A stretch of 64,000 bases of DNA, taken from the NCBI RefSeq assembly GCF_025146565.1, contig NZ_CP102258.1:3442001-3506000 (forward strand). The letters are read 5' to 3'. A program made the translations under genes and the position numbers. Below the pieces are notes generated by a model. It ran no database searches. It saw only the letters and a program-made list of their open reading frames with translations, and was not told the origin of the DNA. The DNA comes from Bacteroides eggerthii (GTDB lineage: Bacteria > Bacteroidota > Bacteroidia > Bacteroidales > Bacteroidaceae). Within the stretch, counting starts at the first letter, position 1. Each line of letters starts with the position of its first letter. Below, one piece after another: positions 8,778 to 17,320 of this stretch.

Positions 8778-8803
8778 TTCCCGTTACCTACAAAGTAACG
8801 GAA
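8778..8803 (+). repeat. Right 26-bp inverted repeat (recombination site)
   Basis: Exact reverse complement of 8469-8494, with the same internal CCGTTAC-N7-GTAACGG dyad. It lies 68 bp beyond the end of the recombinase coding region, whose stop codon is at 8872. Confidence 0.93.
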
Positions 8804-8871
8804 GAATAAACAATAGATTTAAGAACGAAGCAGCTTCGTGTTCATCTTGTAAAACAGCATATTACGAATCA

Positions 8872-9777
8872 TTACTTTGTGAATATATAAGATATTATAC
8901 CTTTATTCATCTCGTTTATTCTTTCAACTGTATGTTTCATAAAGTATGTTTCTGTTACTTTCACTGATGAATGTCCCATGGCATTGCTAATAAGTTCAGG
9001 CTGATAGTCCCTATAATTGGCAATAGTGGCCCAGCTGTGGCGGGCCGTATAACTGGTCAATCCGGTCACACCGTTTATGTGATCCTTCAACTTCTTCAAA
9101 CGGTAATTAAAACCACGCAGTGCATTCTGGTATTGCCGGTATTCATCCTTTCCCGGATTGTGAATAAGAGGGAACAGATAGGGGGAATTCTCATCAGAAT
9201 TCCTGAGGCTACGTATAATCTCCAGAGCTTTACCCTCCACACGTACGGTGAGCCATGCGCCTGTCTTCTTACGGCGATATACGATGACATTATTGTGAAA
9301 GTCACAATGTCTCAGATATGCAACATCCACAAAAGGCATTCCGCGAAGCATGAAAAGCAGTAAAAACAGGAGACGTGTCGATTCCAGTCTCTCATCTGCT
9401 AGAGGGGTGCTGAGCTTACGGAATACATCTTCATCCACCGCACGCTTCACTGTAACTTTCGTACCCGTATACACTCCCTTGAAAAGTCTGGGGCGATAAG
9501 GTGCGAGCCCGTCATCGACGGCACGAAAATAGGTAGCACGCAACATCCTCATATAAGTAGAAATAGTATTCCAATGAAGTTGGCGGCTCAACAGATACTC
9601 CTGGAAAGACCGGAGCCAAAGAGGAGTCAGGTCATTGAATTCAAGTACATCCAATCCTTCAAATTCAATAACCCGTCTTAATACACTACGGTACACATGA
9701 GCGGTACCATGACGCTGTTCCTCTTCTAAGTAGGAAACAACAGAGGCCATATAGCCAAAAAAATTTGTTTTATTCAT
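8872..9777 (-). CDS. Tyrosine site-specific recombinase (predicted fimbrial promoter invertase)
   Basis: 301 residues, the usual size for Bacteroides shufflon-type tyrosine recombinases. Residues 1-90 form the SAM-like core-binding domain. The catalytic residues are visible: Arg145 in LRGMPF, Lys170/171 in RRKKTG, Tyr243-Thr-Ala-Arg246 in place of the usual HxxR (as is common in this group), His269 in MGHSS, and nucleophile Tyr278 in TETYF. It catalyses strand exchange at short core sites, and the flanking 26-bp inverted repeats with a 7-bp centre are ideal substrates. Proximity makes it the obvious invertase for the fimbrial switch. There is no phage or transposon context, which argues against it being a remnant integrase. 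Confidence 0.9.
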   Translation of the reverse strand: MNKTNFFGYMASVVSYLEEEQRHGTAHVYRSVLRRVIEFEGLDVLEFNDLTPLWLRSFQEYLLSRQLHWNTISTYMRMLRATYFRAVDDGLAPYRPRLFKGVYTGTKVTVKRAVDEDVFRKLSTPLADERLESTRLLFLLLFMLRGMPFVDVAYLRHCDFHNNVIVYRRKKTGAWLTVRVEGKALEIIRSLRNSDENSPYLFPLIHNPGKDEYRQYQNALRGFNYRLKKLKDHINGVTGLTSYTARHSWATIANYRDYQPELISNAMGHSSVKVTETYFMKHTVERINEMNKGIISYIFTK

Positions 9778-10016
9778 ATATCTTTAATTTTAAAACACAT
9801 CATATAAATAGACTATAAGAGAAAAGGTTTAATGGATGATTATGTTAAAAAGGGTGATGGATTAATAAAATTAGCATAATAAGCTCCTAATCCGGATAAA
9901 CAGACACCAGACCGGACTACCCAAAAAACAAAACAATGTGCTATATATAAAAATTTGAGAAGTTCTGGAACGAGAAAAGAATTTATAAGGAAAGCTTTCA
10001 GATAAAAAAGAATTGC

Positions 10017-10024
10017 TATCTTTG
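10017..10024 (+). promoter_or_regulatory. -7 element of the promoter for the glycosyltransferase/pyrC genes
   Basis: TATCTTTG is an exact TAnnTTTG; the -33 element is weak. A 12-bp palindrome, CTCTAATTAGAG (10030-10041), lies at the predicted start site. The rest of 9778-10016 is AT-rich with no gene that I can recognise. Confidence 0.55.
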
Positions 10025-10155
10025 TTGCGCTCTAATTAGAGAGCATAAGTACAAATTACAAAGAATTAGTTTATAAAGCACTGATTTCTTCAGTATATAA
10101 AACAAAGACCCTAGATTTGTACCTATTAATAAGTCCCTATATATTTTCAATGAAT

Positions 10156-10902
10156 ATGCAGAAATCAGACAGCATTGTCATCATCCCCACTTACAACGAA
10201 CGGGAAAACATCGAGAATATCATCCGCGCCGTTTTTGCTCTGGAATACGGGTTTCACATACTTATTATCGAAGATGGTTCACCCGACGGAACAGCCGGTA
10301 TTGTAAAAGAATTACAACAGGAATTCCCCGACCGCCTATTTATGGTGGAACGTCAAGGAAAACTTGGGTTAGGCACAGCCTATATAGCAGGTTTCAAATG
10401 GGCGTTACAACGCGACTACGAATATATATTCGAAATGGATGCCGATTTCAGCCATAACCCCAAAGATCTTCCCCGACTCCACCGGGCCTGTGCCGAGGAA
10501 GGGGCAGATGTGGCTATCGGTTCACGTTACGTCAGCGGTGTGAATGTCGTGAACTGGCCTATGGGACGCGTTCTGATGTCTTATTTCGCTTCCAAATACG
10601 TACGGATCATAACAGGACTGCCTATCCACGATACGACTGCCGGCTTTGTTTGCTACCGTCGCAAGGTGCTGCAAACAATCAACTTAGACTGTATCCGCTT
10701 CAAGGGTTATGCTTTTCAGATTGAAATGAAGTTCACCGCCTACAAATGCGGAGCCAACGTAAAGGAAGTGCCGGTTATCTTCATCAACCGCGAACTGGGA
10801 ACATCCAAAATGAACAGTAGCATTTTCGGAGAAGCTGTCTTCGGAGTTATCCGATTGAAATGGGACAGTTGGTTTCATAAATATCCCAACTTAAAAGACT
10901 AA
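10156..10902 (+). CDS. Polyprenol (dolichyl) phosphate mannosyltransferase-like GT2
   Basis: About 248 residues of the GT2 fold. SIVIIPTYNERENI and LIIEDGSPDGT are the nucleotide-sugar binding segments. EMDADFSHNP carries the metal-binding DxD-like motif. GLGTAYIAGFKWAL and IGSRYVSG are typical of polyprenyl-phosphate mannose synthases. There are no C-terminal membrane helices, so it is the soluble, membrane-associated form. It probably moves a sugar from a nucleotide donor to a lipid phosphate at the inner face of the inner membrane, supplying envelope or protein glycosylation. I chose the ATG at 10156 (MQKSDSIV); the ATG at 10150 is equally possible, and an upstream in-frame start at 10117 adds residues that do not look conserved. 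The pyrC start follows 4 bp after the stop codon. Confidence 0.85.
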   Translation: MQKSDSIVIIPTYNERENIENIIRAVFALEYGFHILIIEDGSPDGTAGIVKELQQEFPDRLFMVERQGKLGLGTAYIAGFKWALQRDYEYIFEMDADFSHNPKDLPRLHRACAEEGADVAIGSRYVSGVNVVNWPMGRVLMSYFASKYVRIITGLPIHDTTAGFVCYRRKVLQTINLDCIRFKGYAFQIEMKFTAYKCGANVKEVPVIFINRELGTSKMNSSIFGEAVFGVIRLKWDSWFHKYPNLKD

Positions 10903-10906
10903 GGAC

Positions 10907-12268
10907 ATGAAAAGAACGCTGATACATAACGCTACGATTGTCAATGAAGGACAATCCACTCAAGGTTCAGTAGTTATAGAAAACGGACGTATTGCCGAGG
11001 TGCTTACCAACTGGAAACCGCTTTCCGCACCTTGCGAAGAAGTAATTGATGCAACCGGCTGCTACCTGCTACCCGGCATCATTGACGATCACGTGCATTT
11101 TCGTGATCCGGGGCTTACCCATAAGGCAGATATCCTGACAGAAAGCTCCGCAGCAGCTGCCGGTGGCGTAACCTCCATAATGGATATGCCGAACACCAAT
11201 CCTTTGACCGTCACTCTGGATGCCCTGAATAGTAAATTCGACTTACTGAATGAGAAATGTATTGTCAATCACTCTTGCTATTTCGGAGCGACTAATGACA
11301 ACTATACGGAATTCGACAAGCTGGACAAGAGCCGCGTATGCGGTATCAAGCTGTTTATGGGTTCCAGTACCGGTAATATGCTGGTAGACAAAATGAACAG
11401 TCTTCTGAAAATCTTCAATGGCACAGACATGCTGATAGCCGCCCATTGCGAAGACCAGGAAATCATAAAAGCCAATATCGAGATATACAAGAAAAAATAC
11501 AAGGGAACGGACGACATCCCCGTCAATGCCCACCCCGGTATACGTTCTGTTTCCGCCTGCTATGCCTCTTCCGAATTGGCCATCCGTCTGGCAAGAATTG
11601 CCGGAGCACGACTGCATATTCTGCATGTATCTACCTCCAAAGAACTGAAACTCTTCAGTAGCGAACCTTTGGAAGATAAGAATATTACATCCGAAGCATG
11701 CGTAGCGCATCTACTCTATACGCTATCCCATTATAACAGCCTGGGTGCACGCATAAAATGCAACCCTGCCATTAAGAGAAAAACTGATCGGGAAGCTCTA
11801 CGAGCAGCCGTCAATTCCGGCCTGATTGATGTGATAGCCACCGACCATGCTCCCCACTTATTGAGTGAAAAAGAAGGAGGAGCGCTGAAAGCCATGTCCG
11901 GTATGCCTATGATACAGTTTTCTCTCGTAAGCATGTTGGGACTGGTGGACGAAGGAATCTTTTCACTGGAGACTATTGTGCAGAAAATGTGCCATGCACC
12001 TGCCCAAATATACGGTATCTGCCGACGCGGATATATCCGAGAAGGTTATCAGGCAGATTTAGTGCTGGTACGCCCCAATTCTCCCTGGGAAGTTACTTCA
12101 GACAAGATCTTGAGCAAATGCGGCTGGAGCCCCTTAGAAGGACATACGTTCAACTGGAAAGTAGAAAAGACATTTGCCAACGGACATCTTATCTACAATG
12201 GCGATACGGTGGACGGGACTTATCGCGGTGAAGAGTTGAGATTCGATTACCGGTCATCCAAAGCGTAA
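10907..12268 (+). CDS. pyrC: Dihydroorotase (class I)
   Basis: 453 residues of the amidohydrolase fold. The metal-binding HVHFRDPG is at about 62-69, GIKLFMG and AAHCED follow, and ATDHAPH and SPLEGH lie toward the C-terminus. It interconverts carbamoyl-aspartate and dihydroorotate in pyrimidine synthesis. Length and the HxHFRDPG motif fit the larger class I enzymes rather than the ~350-residue E. coli type. The start is 4 bp after the glycosyltransferase stop codon, so the two are probably cotranscribed from the promoter at 10017. No other pyrimidine genes are nearby. Confidence 0.92.
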   Translation: MKRTLIHNATIVNEGQSTQGSVVIENGRIAEVLTNWKPLSAPCEEVIDATGCYLLPGIIDDHVHFRDPGLTHKADILTESSAAAAGGVTSIMDMPNTNPLTVTLDALNSKFDLLNEKCIVNHSCYFGATNDNYTEFDKLDKSRVCGIKLFMGSSTGNMLVDKMNSLLKIFNGTDMLIAAHCEDQEIIKANIEIYKKKYKGTDDIPVNAHPGIRSVSACYASSELAIRLARIAGARLHILHVSTSKELKLFSSEPLEDKNITSEACVAHLLYTLSHYNSLGARIKCNPAIKRKTDREALRAAVNSGLIDVIATDHAPHLLSEKEGGALKAMSGMPMIQFSLVSMLGLVDEGIFSLETIVQKMCHAPAQIYGICRRGYIREGYQADLVLVRPNSPWEVTSDKILSKCGWSPLEGHTFNWKVEKTFANGHLIYNGDTVDGTYRGEELRFDYRSSKA

Positions 12269-12334
12269 ATCTTTCATGGTATACAGCAAATTCAGAATGT
12301 AATTTAGTGTAAATAAATCAGAGTATACAATAAA

Positions 12335-13225
12335 TTGCCAACTATCAATTATAAAATCCACGAGGTAAGTCCCTACATCAACTGGATCTATTTTTTCCAT
12401 GCATGGGGCTTCCAACCCAGGTTTGCGGCAATTGCCAATATCCATGGCTGTGATTCCTGTCGTGCCATGTGGCTCGCATCTTTTCCTCAAGAAGACCGCG
12501 CCAAAGCAGCTGAAGCCATGCAGTTGTTTAAGGAAGCAAATAGAATTCTTAACCGATTGGATGAGGATATTACGGTTCAATGTATCTATAGATTGTGCCA
12601 TACTAATGCAGAAGATGATAACCTCATCATTGAAGGTACGTTGTTTCCCTTACTCCGCCAGCAGACCCCCAATCCGGACGGAAGCCCGTTCCTCTGCTTG
12701 AGTGACTTTATACGCCCTCTTTCATCCGGCATAGCAGATACCATAGGTCTGTTCGCATCTTCTATCAGTCCAGAGGTTGAAGAATATTATAAGGATGACC
12801 CCTATAAACATCTCCTTGTACAAACCCTATCGGACCGCCTTGCCGAAGCAGCAACGGAGAAAATGCATGAATACGTACGTAAGGTAGCTTGGGGCTATGC
12901 TCCCGATGAATCGTTTTCCATCCCAGACTTATTGGTTGAGAAATATCAGGGTATCCGTCCTGCAGTGGGCTACCCCTCCCTGCCCGACCAGTCTGTGAAT
13001 TTTATATTGAACGAACTGCTGGACATGGAACAAATAGGCATCACACTAACCGAAAATGGAGCCATGCATCCGCATGCCTCCGTCTGCGGTCTTATGCTGT
13101 CACATCCCCGGTCACGTTATTTTGCCGTAGGAAAGATTGATGAAGACCAATTGGAAGATTATGCCCGCCGACGTGGCAGACCGATTGACGAAATGCGAAA
13201 ATTTCTGGCTGCAAACCTGAGATAA
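12335..13225 (+). CDS. Stand-alone methionine synthase (MetH) reactivation-domain protein
   Basis: 296 residues matching only the C-terminal AdoMet-binding activation domain of cobalamin-dependent methionine synthase. Recognisable parts are FFHAWG near the N-terminus, RPAVGYPSLPDQS at 208-220 (family form RPAxGYPxxPDH), and the C-terminal MHPHASVCGLMLSHPRSRYFAVGKIDEDQLEDYARR. That domain binds S-adenosylmethionine and re-methylates cob(II)alamin when it has been oxidised. No homocysteine, folate or B12-binding domains are present, so it must act in trans on a separate MetH. The reading frame has no ATG until far into the domain; I use TTG at 12335, giving MPTINYKIHEV. A nearby ATC or ATT start cannot be excluded. 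Confidence 0.85.
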   Translation: MPTINYKIHEVSPYINWIYFFHAWGFQPRFAAIANIHGCDSCRAMWLASFPQEDRAKAAEAMQLFKEANRILNRLDEDITVQCIYRLCHTNAEDDNLIIEGTLFPLLRQQTPNPDGSPFLCLSDFIRPLSSGIADTIGLFASSISPEVEEYYKDDPYKHLLVQTLSDRLAEAATEKMHEYVRKVAWGYAPDESFSIPDLLVEKYQGIRPAVGYPSLPDQSVNFILNELLDMEQIGITLTENGAMHPHASVCGLMLSHPRSRYFAVGKIDEDQLEDYARRRGRPIDEMRKFLAANLR

Positions 13226-13287
13226 TGTGATTTTTCGATTTTCACTGCGACATACAAAATAAAAAGCGATTCGAGAAACAATACACA

Positions 13288-13773
13288 ATGGAAAATATAG
13301 AACAAGAGTTTCTGTCCGTTATACGGGAATATGAGCGCGTCATCTATAAGGTGTGCTACCTGTACACTACTCCGAACGCGACTCTTAGTGACCTGTATCA
13401 GGAAGTGGTGCTCAATATATGGAAAGCATTTCCAAAGTTCAGACGAGAATGTAAGATCTCTACGTGGATTTACCGTATTGCTTTAAATACCTGCATCAGT
13501 TTCATACGGAAAGAAAAAAACATCCCTGAGATTGTAACCCTCACCCAAGAAGCCGACCGCAGTGAAGAGGATGATGAAACGCAAGCCATGCTACGGCAAC
13601 TCTACCGGATGATAAACCGGTTAGGGCAATTGGAAAAATCCATTATACTGCTTTACCTGGAAGAAAAAAGCTATGAGGAAATTGCCGAAATCACCGGACT
13701 GACTATTACCAACGTCGCCACTAAACTCAACCGCATTAAAGACAAACTGAAAAAGATGAACAAGGAGGAATAA
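13288..13773 (+). CDS. ECF-type RNA polymerase sigma factor
   Basis: 161 residues with both ECF regions. Sigma-2 is at about 10-75 (DLYQEVVLNIWKAFPKF and STWIYRIALNTCISFIRK). Sigma-4 is at about 100-155 (LEKSIILLYLEEKSYEEIAEITGLTITNVATKLNRIKDKLK, a helix-turn-helix). No third domain is present. The next gene, a four-helix membrane protein, starts 4 bp later. It does not look like a FecR-type anti-sigma factor, but by position it could hold the sigma factor at the membrane. Signal and regulon cannot be inferred. Confidence 0.9.
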   Translation: MENIEQEFLSVIREYERVIYKVCYLYTTPNATLSDLYQEVVLNIWKAFPKFRRECKISTWIYRIALNTCISFIRKEKNIPEIVTLTQEADRSEEDDETQAMLRQLYRMINRLGQLEKSIILLYLEEKSYEEIAEITGLTITNVATKLNRIKDKLKKMNKEE

Positions 13774-13776
13774 TAT

Positions 13777-14403
13777 ATGGAACTGGACGAACTGAAAAAA
13801 TCATGGAATGCCTTAGATGCACAGTTGCAAAAGGAACCGATTGCCGATGAACAACAAATAAAAGAATTGATTGCAAATTATAAAACAAATACCCGGCACA
13901 GCCTGGGACGACTTGTTTTCCTACAACGCTTCTCACTGGGAATAGGTGCGGTAGGGCTGGCCATCATCCTATTGATATGGCTCTTACTGCCCACCTTCGG
14001 CTTCAATGAGCACCTGCAGAACAAAATTGCCATATTCCTGGCTTTCATCACCGTTACCATCCTTGGCGGTATGTGGTGGGACTGGAAAACCTACCTTTGG
14101 AACAAGAACACGTTAGTGGATGAAATGCCCGTAGCAGAGGTGAGCCGGCGCATGAGCACATTCCGTTACTGGACTCACTACGAGGTATGGGCGGTGGCTA
14201 TTTGGACCATAGTCTTCACTGCACTGTTCTACTGGGTAATGGACTACTATATGTTGCCTCTTGGAGTACAAGCCGTCCTATTGATATGTTACATTATCTG
14301 GGATGTCATTCTTATTTATTTCATCTACAAGAGACTCATCTATAAACATCTCGACAATATTAAAAAGAACATAGAAGAACTCAAAGATATATGCACCGAA
14401 TAA
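13777..14403 (+). CDS. Four-helix membrane protein, possible anti-sigma factor
   Basis: 208 residues. The first ~45 are soluble and charged (MELDELKKSWNALDAQLQ, then a Lys/Glu-rich segment). Four hydrophobic segments follow at about 50-70, 83-102, 135-155 and 162-185, and the C-terminal tail is charged (HLDNIKKNIEELKDI). I recognise no named family. The start is 4 bp after an ECF sigma gene and the end overlaps the next gene by 13 bp, so all three are probably one transcript. A cytoplasmic N-terminal domain in front of membrane helices is a common layout of anti-sigma factors; this is position-based inference only. Confidence 0.75.
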   Translation: MELDELKKSWNALDAQLQKEPIADEQQIKELIANYKTNTRHSLGRLVFLQRFSLGIGAVGLAIILLIWLLLPTFGFNEHLQNKIAIFLAFITVTILGGMWWDWKTYLWNKNTLVDEMPVAEVSRRMSTFRYWTHYEVWAVAIWTIVFTALFYWVMDYYMLPLGVQAVLLICYIIWDVILIYFIYKRLIYKHLDNIKKNIEELKDICTE

Positions 14404-15617
14404 CTCTTATACTTATCTTATTCCTGCTTTTACCGGACATGTACATCTACCTGGTGTACATCGTAAAGAAAACACGCAGTGTAATCCGTCGCAGTATATA
14501 CTGGCTTCCTACTGTTGTACTGGTAGCCCTATATTTGTACTATATCTATATGGCAGGAGAGAATGCTCTTTCCCGACATCCCCAAAGCATCGGCAGGCTG
14601 GCTGTAGCTGTAATGCTGTTTGCCGTTCCCAAAACCGTATTTATGCTCTGCTCGCTGCTTGGCATACTGATGCGTGGAATCAGTCGTTTTCTGTCTTTCG
14701 CCATTTTCCGTACACCGTTCAGGAATCCCCGATTCCCTTTTGTCGCCCACCGACTTCCATATACTCTTCTCGGGCTGATACTGGGTACAATCACTTTTGC
14801 CAATATCCTCTATGGAGCAATAGTCGGCATCAAACGTTTTGAAGTAAAAGATGTAGAGTACCACTCGACTAATCTTCCCAAAGGATTTGACGGTTACCGT
14901 ATTCTTCAACTATCGGACATACATATAGGCAGCTGGCAAGGAAATCCGGAAGCCATTCGGCAACTGGTCAATTTGGTGAATGAGCAGAAAGCAGACTTGA
15001 TTGTCTTTACCGGCGACTTGGTCAATCAGCAAAGTCACGAGCTGGACAGTTTCAAAGAAATCCTCTCGCAGCTCCACGCCCCCGGTGGCGTGTATTCCGT
15101 TCTCGGCAACCATGATTACGGAACTTATTACCGCTGGCATAGCAGAAAAGAAGAAGTTGCCAATTTAGAATATCTGATAGAGCAACAAAAGGATATGGGC
15201 TGGAAGATGCTGAACAACGATCATACTATTATACATCACAAAAGCGACAGCATAGCCCTGATAGGTGTTGAGAACGACGGAGAACCTCCTTTCTCCCAGT
15301 TTGCCGATTTTCCCAAAGCCATACAGGGTACGGAAGGGATGTTCCGCATCCTGCTCAGCCACAACCCTACTCATTGGCGGCGCGAAGTTTTGCCGGACTC
15401 AGACATTGAGTTGACCCTCTCCGGACATACACATGCGATGCAAATGGAAATGCTCGGACATTCACTGGCCTCCCTCATATATCCGGAGTGGTCGGGCATG
15501 TATTATGAAGGCAAGCGTGCATTGTACGTCAATGTCGGTATAGGGTATGTAGGGCTGCCTTTCCGCTTTGGTGCGTGGCCTGAAATCACCGTCATAAAAT
15601 TAGTCTGCGAGAATTAG
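14391..15617 (+). CDS. Membrane-anchored metallophosphoesterase
   Basis: 408 residues. Residues 1-145 contain about four hydrophobic segments. The rest is a calcineurin-like phosphoesterase: LSDIHIGSW (DxH), FTGDLVN (GD), LGNHDYG (GNHD), LLSHNPTHW and LSGHTHAMQ (GHTH), all metal ligands of the family. It resembles YkuE/YaeI-type enzymes that act on lipids or sugar-phosphate lipids in the envelope; the actual substrate is unknown. It overlaps the upstream membrane protein by 13 bp and so belongs to the sigma-factor operon. The plsC promoter lies 20 bp past its stop codon. Confidence 0.87.
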   Translation: MHRITLILILFLLLPDMYIYLVYIVKKTRSVIRRSIYWLPTVVLVALYLYYIYMAGENALSRHPQSIGRLAVAVMLFAVPKTVFMLCSLLGILMRGISRFLSFAIFRTPFRNPRFPFVAHRLPYTLLGLILGTITFANILYGAIVGIKRFEVKDVEYHSTNLPKGFDGYRILQLSDIHIGSWQGNPEAIRQLVNLVNEQKADLIVFTGDLVNQQSHELDSFKEILSQLHAPGGVYSVLGNHDYGTYYRWHSRKEEVANLEYLIEQQKDMGWKMLNNDHTIIHHKSDSIALIGVENDGEPPFSQFADFPKAIQGTEGMFRILLSHNPTHWRREVLPDSDIELTLSGHTHAMQMEMLGHSLASLIYPEWSGMYYEGKRALYVNVGIGYVGLPFRFGAWPEITVIKLVCEN

Positions 15618-15637
15618 TGACAAAATAAAAAAAGGTC

Positions 15638-15645
15638 TATCTTTG
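15638..15645 (+). promoter_or_regulatory. plsC: -7 element that fixes the plsC start
   Basis: TATCTTTG is an exact TAnnTTTG; a weak TTAG lies 21 nt upstream. A start of transcription near 15652 falls downstream of an in-frame TTG at 15643, so translation must begin at the ATG at 15667. Confidence 0.6.
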
Positions 15646-15666
15646 TGGCAACAAAATCCCAAACCT

Positions 15667-16425
15667 ATGAAAATACTCTATAATATTTATCAGATTTGCT
15701 TTGCATTGCCTATATTATTGGTGCTGACAATTCTCACCGCACTGGTCACTATTATCGGTTCGTTATTGGGCGGCGCCCACATCTGGGGATATTATCCGGG
15801 GAAAATATGGTCACAATTGATTTGTTATCTTCTACTTATTCCGGTAAAAATAAACGGGCGGGAGAAATTGCATAAACGCACTTCCTACGTATTTGTTCCC
15901 AATCATCAAGGCTCATTCGACATTTTCCTGATTTACGGCTTTTTAGGGCGGAACTTCAAATGGATGATGAAGAAAAGCCTTCGGAAAATTCCATTCGTGG
16001 GCAAAGCATGCGAAAGTGCCGGACACATCTTCGTAGACCGTTCCAGTCCGAAAAAAGTACTGGCAACGATGCGCCAGGCGGAAGCCTCTTTGAAAGACGG
16101 GGTATCGTTAGTGGTATTCCCCGAGGGGGCACGTACATTCACCGGGCACATGGGCTATTTCAAAAGAGGAGCCTTTCAGTTGGCAGACGAACTTCAGTTG
16201 GCAGTAGTGCCTGTTACAATCGACGGTTCGTTCGAGATACTGCCCCGGACCGGCAAGTGGATACACCGCCACCGCATGGTACTGACTATTCATGAACCGA
16301 TTGCCCCCAAAGGGCAAGGGGCAGAGAATATTAAGGCCACTATGACAGAAGCTTATGCAGCCGTAGAAAGCAGCCTCCCGGAGAAATTTAAGGGAATGGT
16401 TAAAAACGAAGATCAAGACCGTTAA
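15667..16425 (+). CDS. plsC: 1-acyl-sn-glycerol-3-phosphate acyltransferase
   Basis: 252 residues from the ATG at 15667. One or two N-terminal hydrophobic helices (about 8-40) are followed by the acyltransferase motifs: NHQGSFD (HX4D catalytic pair), the GHIFVDRS region, FPEGART (motif III, binding the glycerol phosphate) and VPVTIDGS (motif IV). It adds the second acyl chain to lysophosphatidic acid at the inner membrane, giving phosphatidic acid. It has its own promoter and is the last rightward gene before a convergent DUF4369 gene. Confidence 0.9.
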   Translation: MKILYNIYQICFALPILLVLTILTALVTIIGSLLGGAHIWGYYPGKIWSQLICYLLLIPVKINGREKLHKRTSYVFVPNHQGSFDIFLIYGFLGRNFKWMMKKSLRKIPFVGKACESAGHIFVDRSSPKKVLATMRQAEASLKDGVSLVVFPEGARTFTGHMGYFKRGAFQLADELQLAVVPVTIDGSFEILPRTGKWIHRHRMVLTIHEPIAPKGQGAENIKATMTEAYAAVESSLPEKFKGMVKNEDQDR

Positions 16426-16474
16426 GATTTCCTGTTCTTGCAACACATACTGAGTGCAATGGTCTGCTTACAGA

Positions 16475-17230
16475 TTATTTACCGGAAGTATCCGCTACTG
16501 AAGCATTTTCCCTTACACGCTGATGCTCTTCAATCAACTGCATGTTCTCTTTAGCCTTTGAAAGGAACGCCTTCACCAATTCGTTTTTCTTGAATTCCAA
16601 AGGAGCAGTTCTCATGATATCCTCTATCTGCGGAGTCATGATAGGATACGGCAACGTGCTGCACATCATCATAAAGACACTCGGTCCCAACACATTCTCA
16701 TAATTATCAATGATGAACTGTTTGACATAACCGTTCATCTCCTTTACAAGAGCCTCACCCTCTTGTTCCAGTTCTTTATGAACCTCTTCCAGATTGACTC
16801 CGTCCAGCACCATACGCGCCTCTTTACGGTCAAGTTCTTCTATCTGCAGTTCCAGTGCATTTCTCTTTTCGATGAATTCATACAACAGGTTATTGAGAGC
16901 CGTACCTTTGGCAGTCAATTGCGTGTTGGAAATGGAAACTTCAATCTTACCGTCTTCCAGCACAAGTGGCATAATACCTTCATCATTCATATAAAGAGTT
17001 GCCATTATCACAGAATCAACCCTGCCCCTCATTGAGAAAAGTCCATGAATAACTTCCGCCGAGTCAACAGTTACCCATTGGCCATCCTTCAAGGTTTTAA
17101 GGTATAACATTTTCCCGTCGAGGCTTGTTACCGAAGAACTGCCTTCCACCTTATACTTCCGGGTACAAGAAGCGAGAAACATAAGTAAAAGCAAAAGAGG
17201 CAAAATGCGGTTTACACTCATTTTAATCAT
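16475..17230 (-). CDS. DUF4369 lipoprotein
   Basis: About 251 residues. The lipoprotein signal (PLLLLLMFLASC) is followed by a ~90-residue beta domain typical of DUF4369 (KVEGSSSVTSLDGKMLYLKT, GQWVTVDSAEVIHGLFSMRGRV, PLVLEDGKIEVSI). The second half is helical and charged. In Bacteroidetes this domain usually precedes a thioredoxin/AhpC domain; here no thioredoxin domain follows, so this is the short form. The start could be the ATG at 17230 or at 17221 (MSVNRI). It is convergent with plsC. Function is unknown beyond envelope attachment. Confidence 0.78.
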   Translation of the reverse strand: MIKMSVNRILPLLLLLMFLASCTRKYKVEGSSSVTSLDGKMLYLKTLKDGQWVTVDSAEVIHGLFSMRGRVDSVIMATLYMNDEGIMPLVLEDGKIEVSISNTQLTAKGTALNNLLYEFIEKRNALELQIEELDRKEARMVLDGVNLEEVHKELEQEGEALVKEMNGYVKQFIIDNYENVLGPSVFMMMCSTLPYPIMTPQIEDIMRTAPLEFKKNELVKAFLSKAKENMQLIEEHQRVRENASVADTSGK

Positions 17231-17259
17231 GCAGGAAACGATTTATGAATTATACGCAA

Positions 17260-17267
17260 CAAAGGTA
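17260..17267 (-). promoter_or_regulatory. -7 element for the DUF4369 gene
   Basis: Reads TACCTTTG on the minus strand (CAAAGGTA on plus), an exact TAnnTTTG placed 30 bp before the start codon. The -33 element is weak. Confidence 0.5.
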
Positions 17268-17320
17268 TTAATATTCCTTATAAACCGGATAGAAAGAAAG
17301 GAATTTTCATTTGGTTTACG

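Larger units (their letters stand above)
8469..8803. other. Invertible DNA segment (predicted phase switch of the fimbrial operon)
   Basis: Perfect 26-bp inverted repeats enclose 283 bp that contain no convincing gene. The segment lies between the start of a leftward fimbrial operon (8420) and a tyrosine recombinase gene (8872-9777). Within it I find one Bacteroides-type promoter near the right repeat, reading rightward, and none reading leftward. Inversion would place that promoter beside the left repeat and aim it at the fimbrial genes, with a start near 8502 and an 80-nt leader. The segment also holds a palindrome, CCATGTTA-N8-TAACATGG (8591-8614), possibly a regulator site. The inversion itself is inferred, not seen. 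Confidence 0.85.

Noticed and set aside
8872..9777. Recombinase as a prophage or conjugative-element integrase
   Set aside because: No attachment-site duplication, tRNA, or phage/mobilisation genes nearby; the adjacent inverted repeats explain it as a local invertase.
15643..15666. Upstream TTG start for plsC
   Set aside because: It overlaps an exact TAnnTTTG promoter element, so it would not be transcribed.
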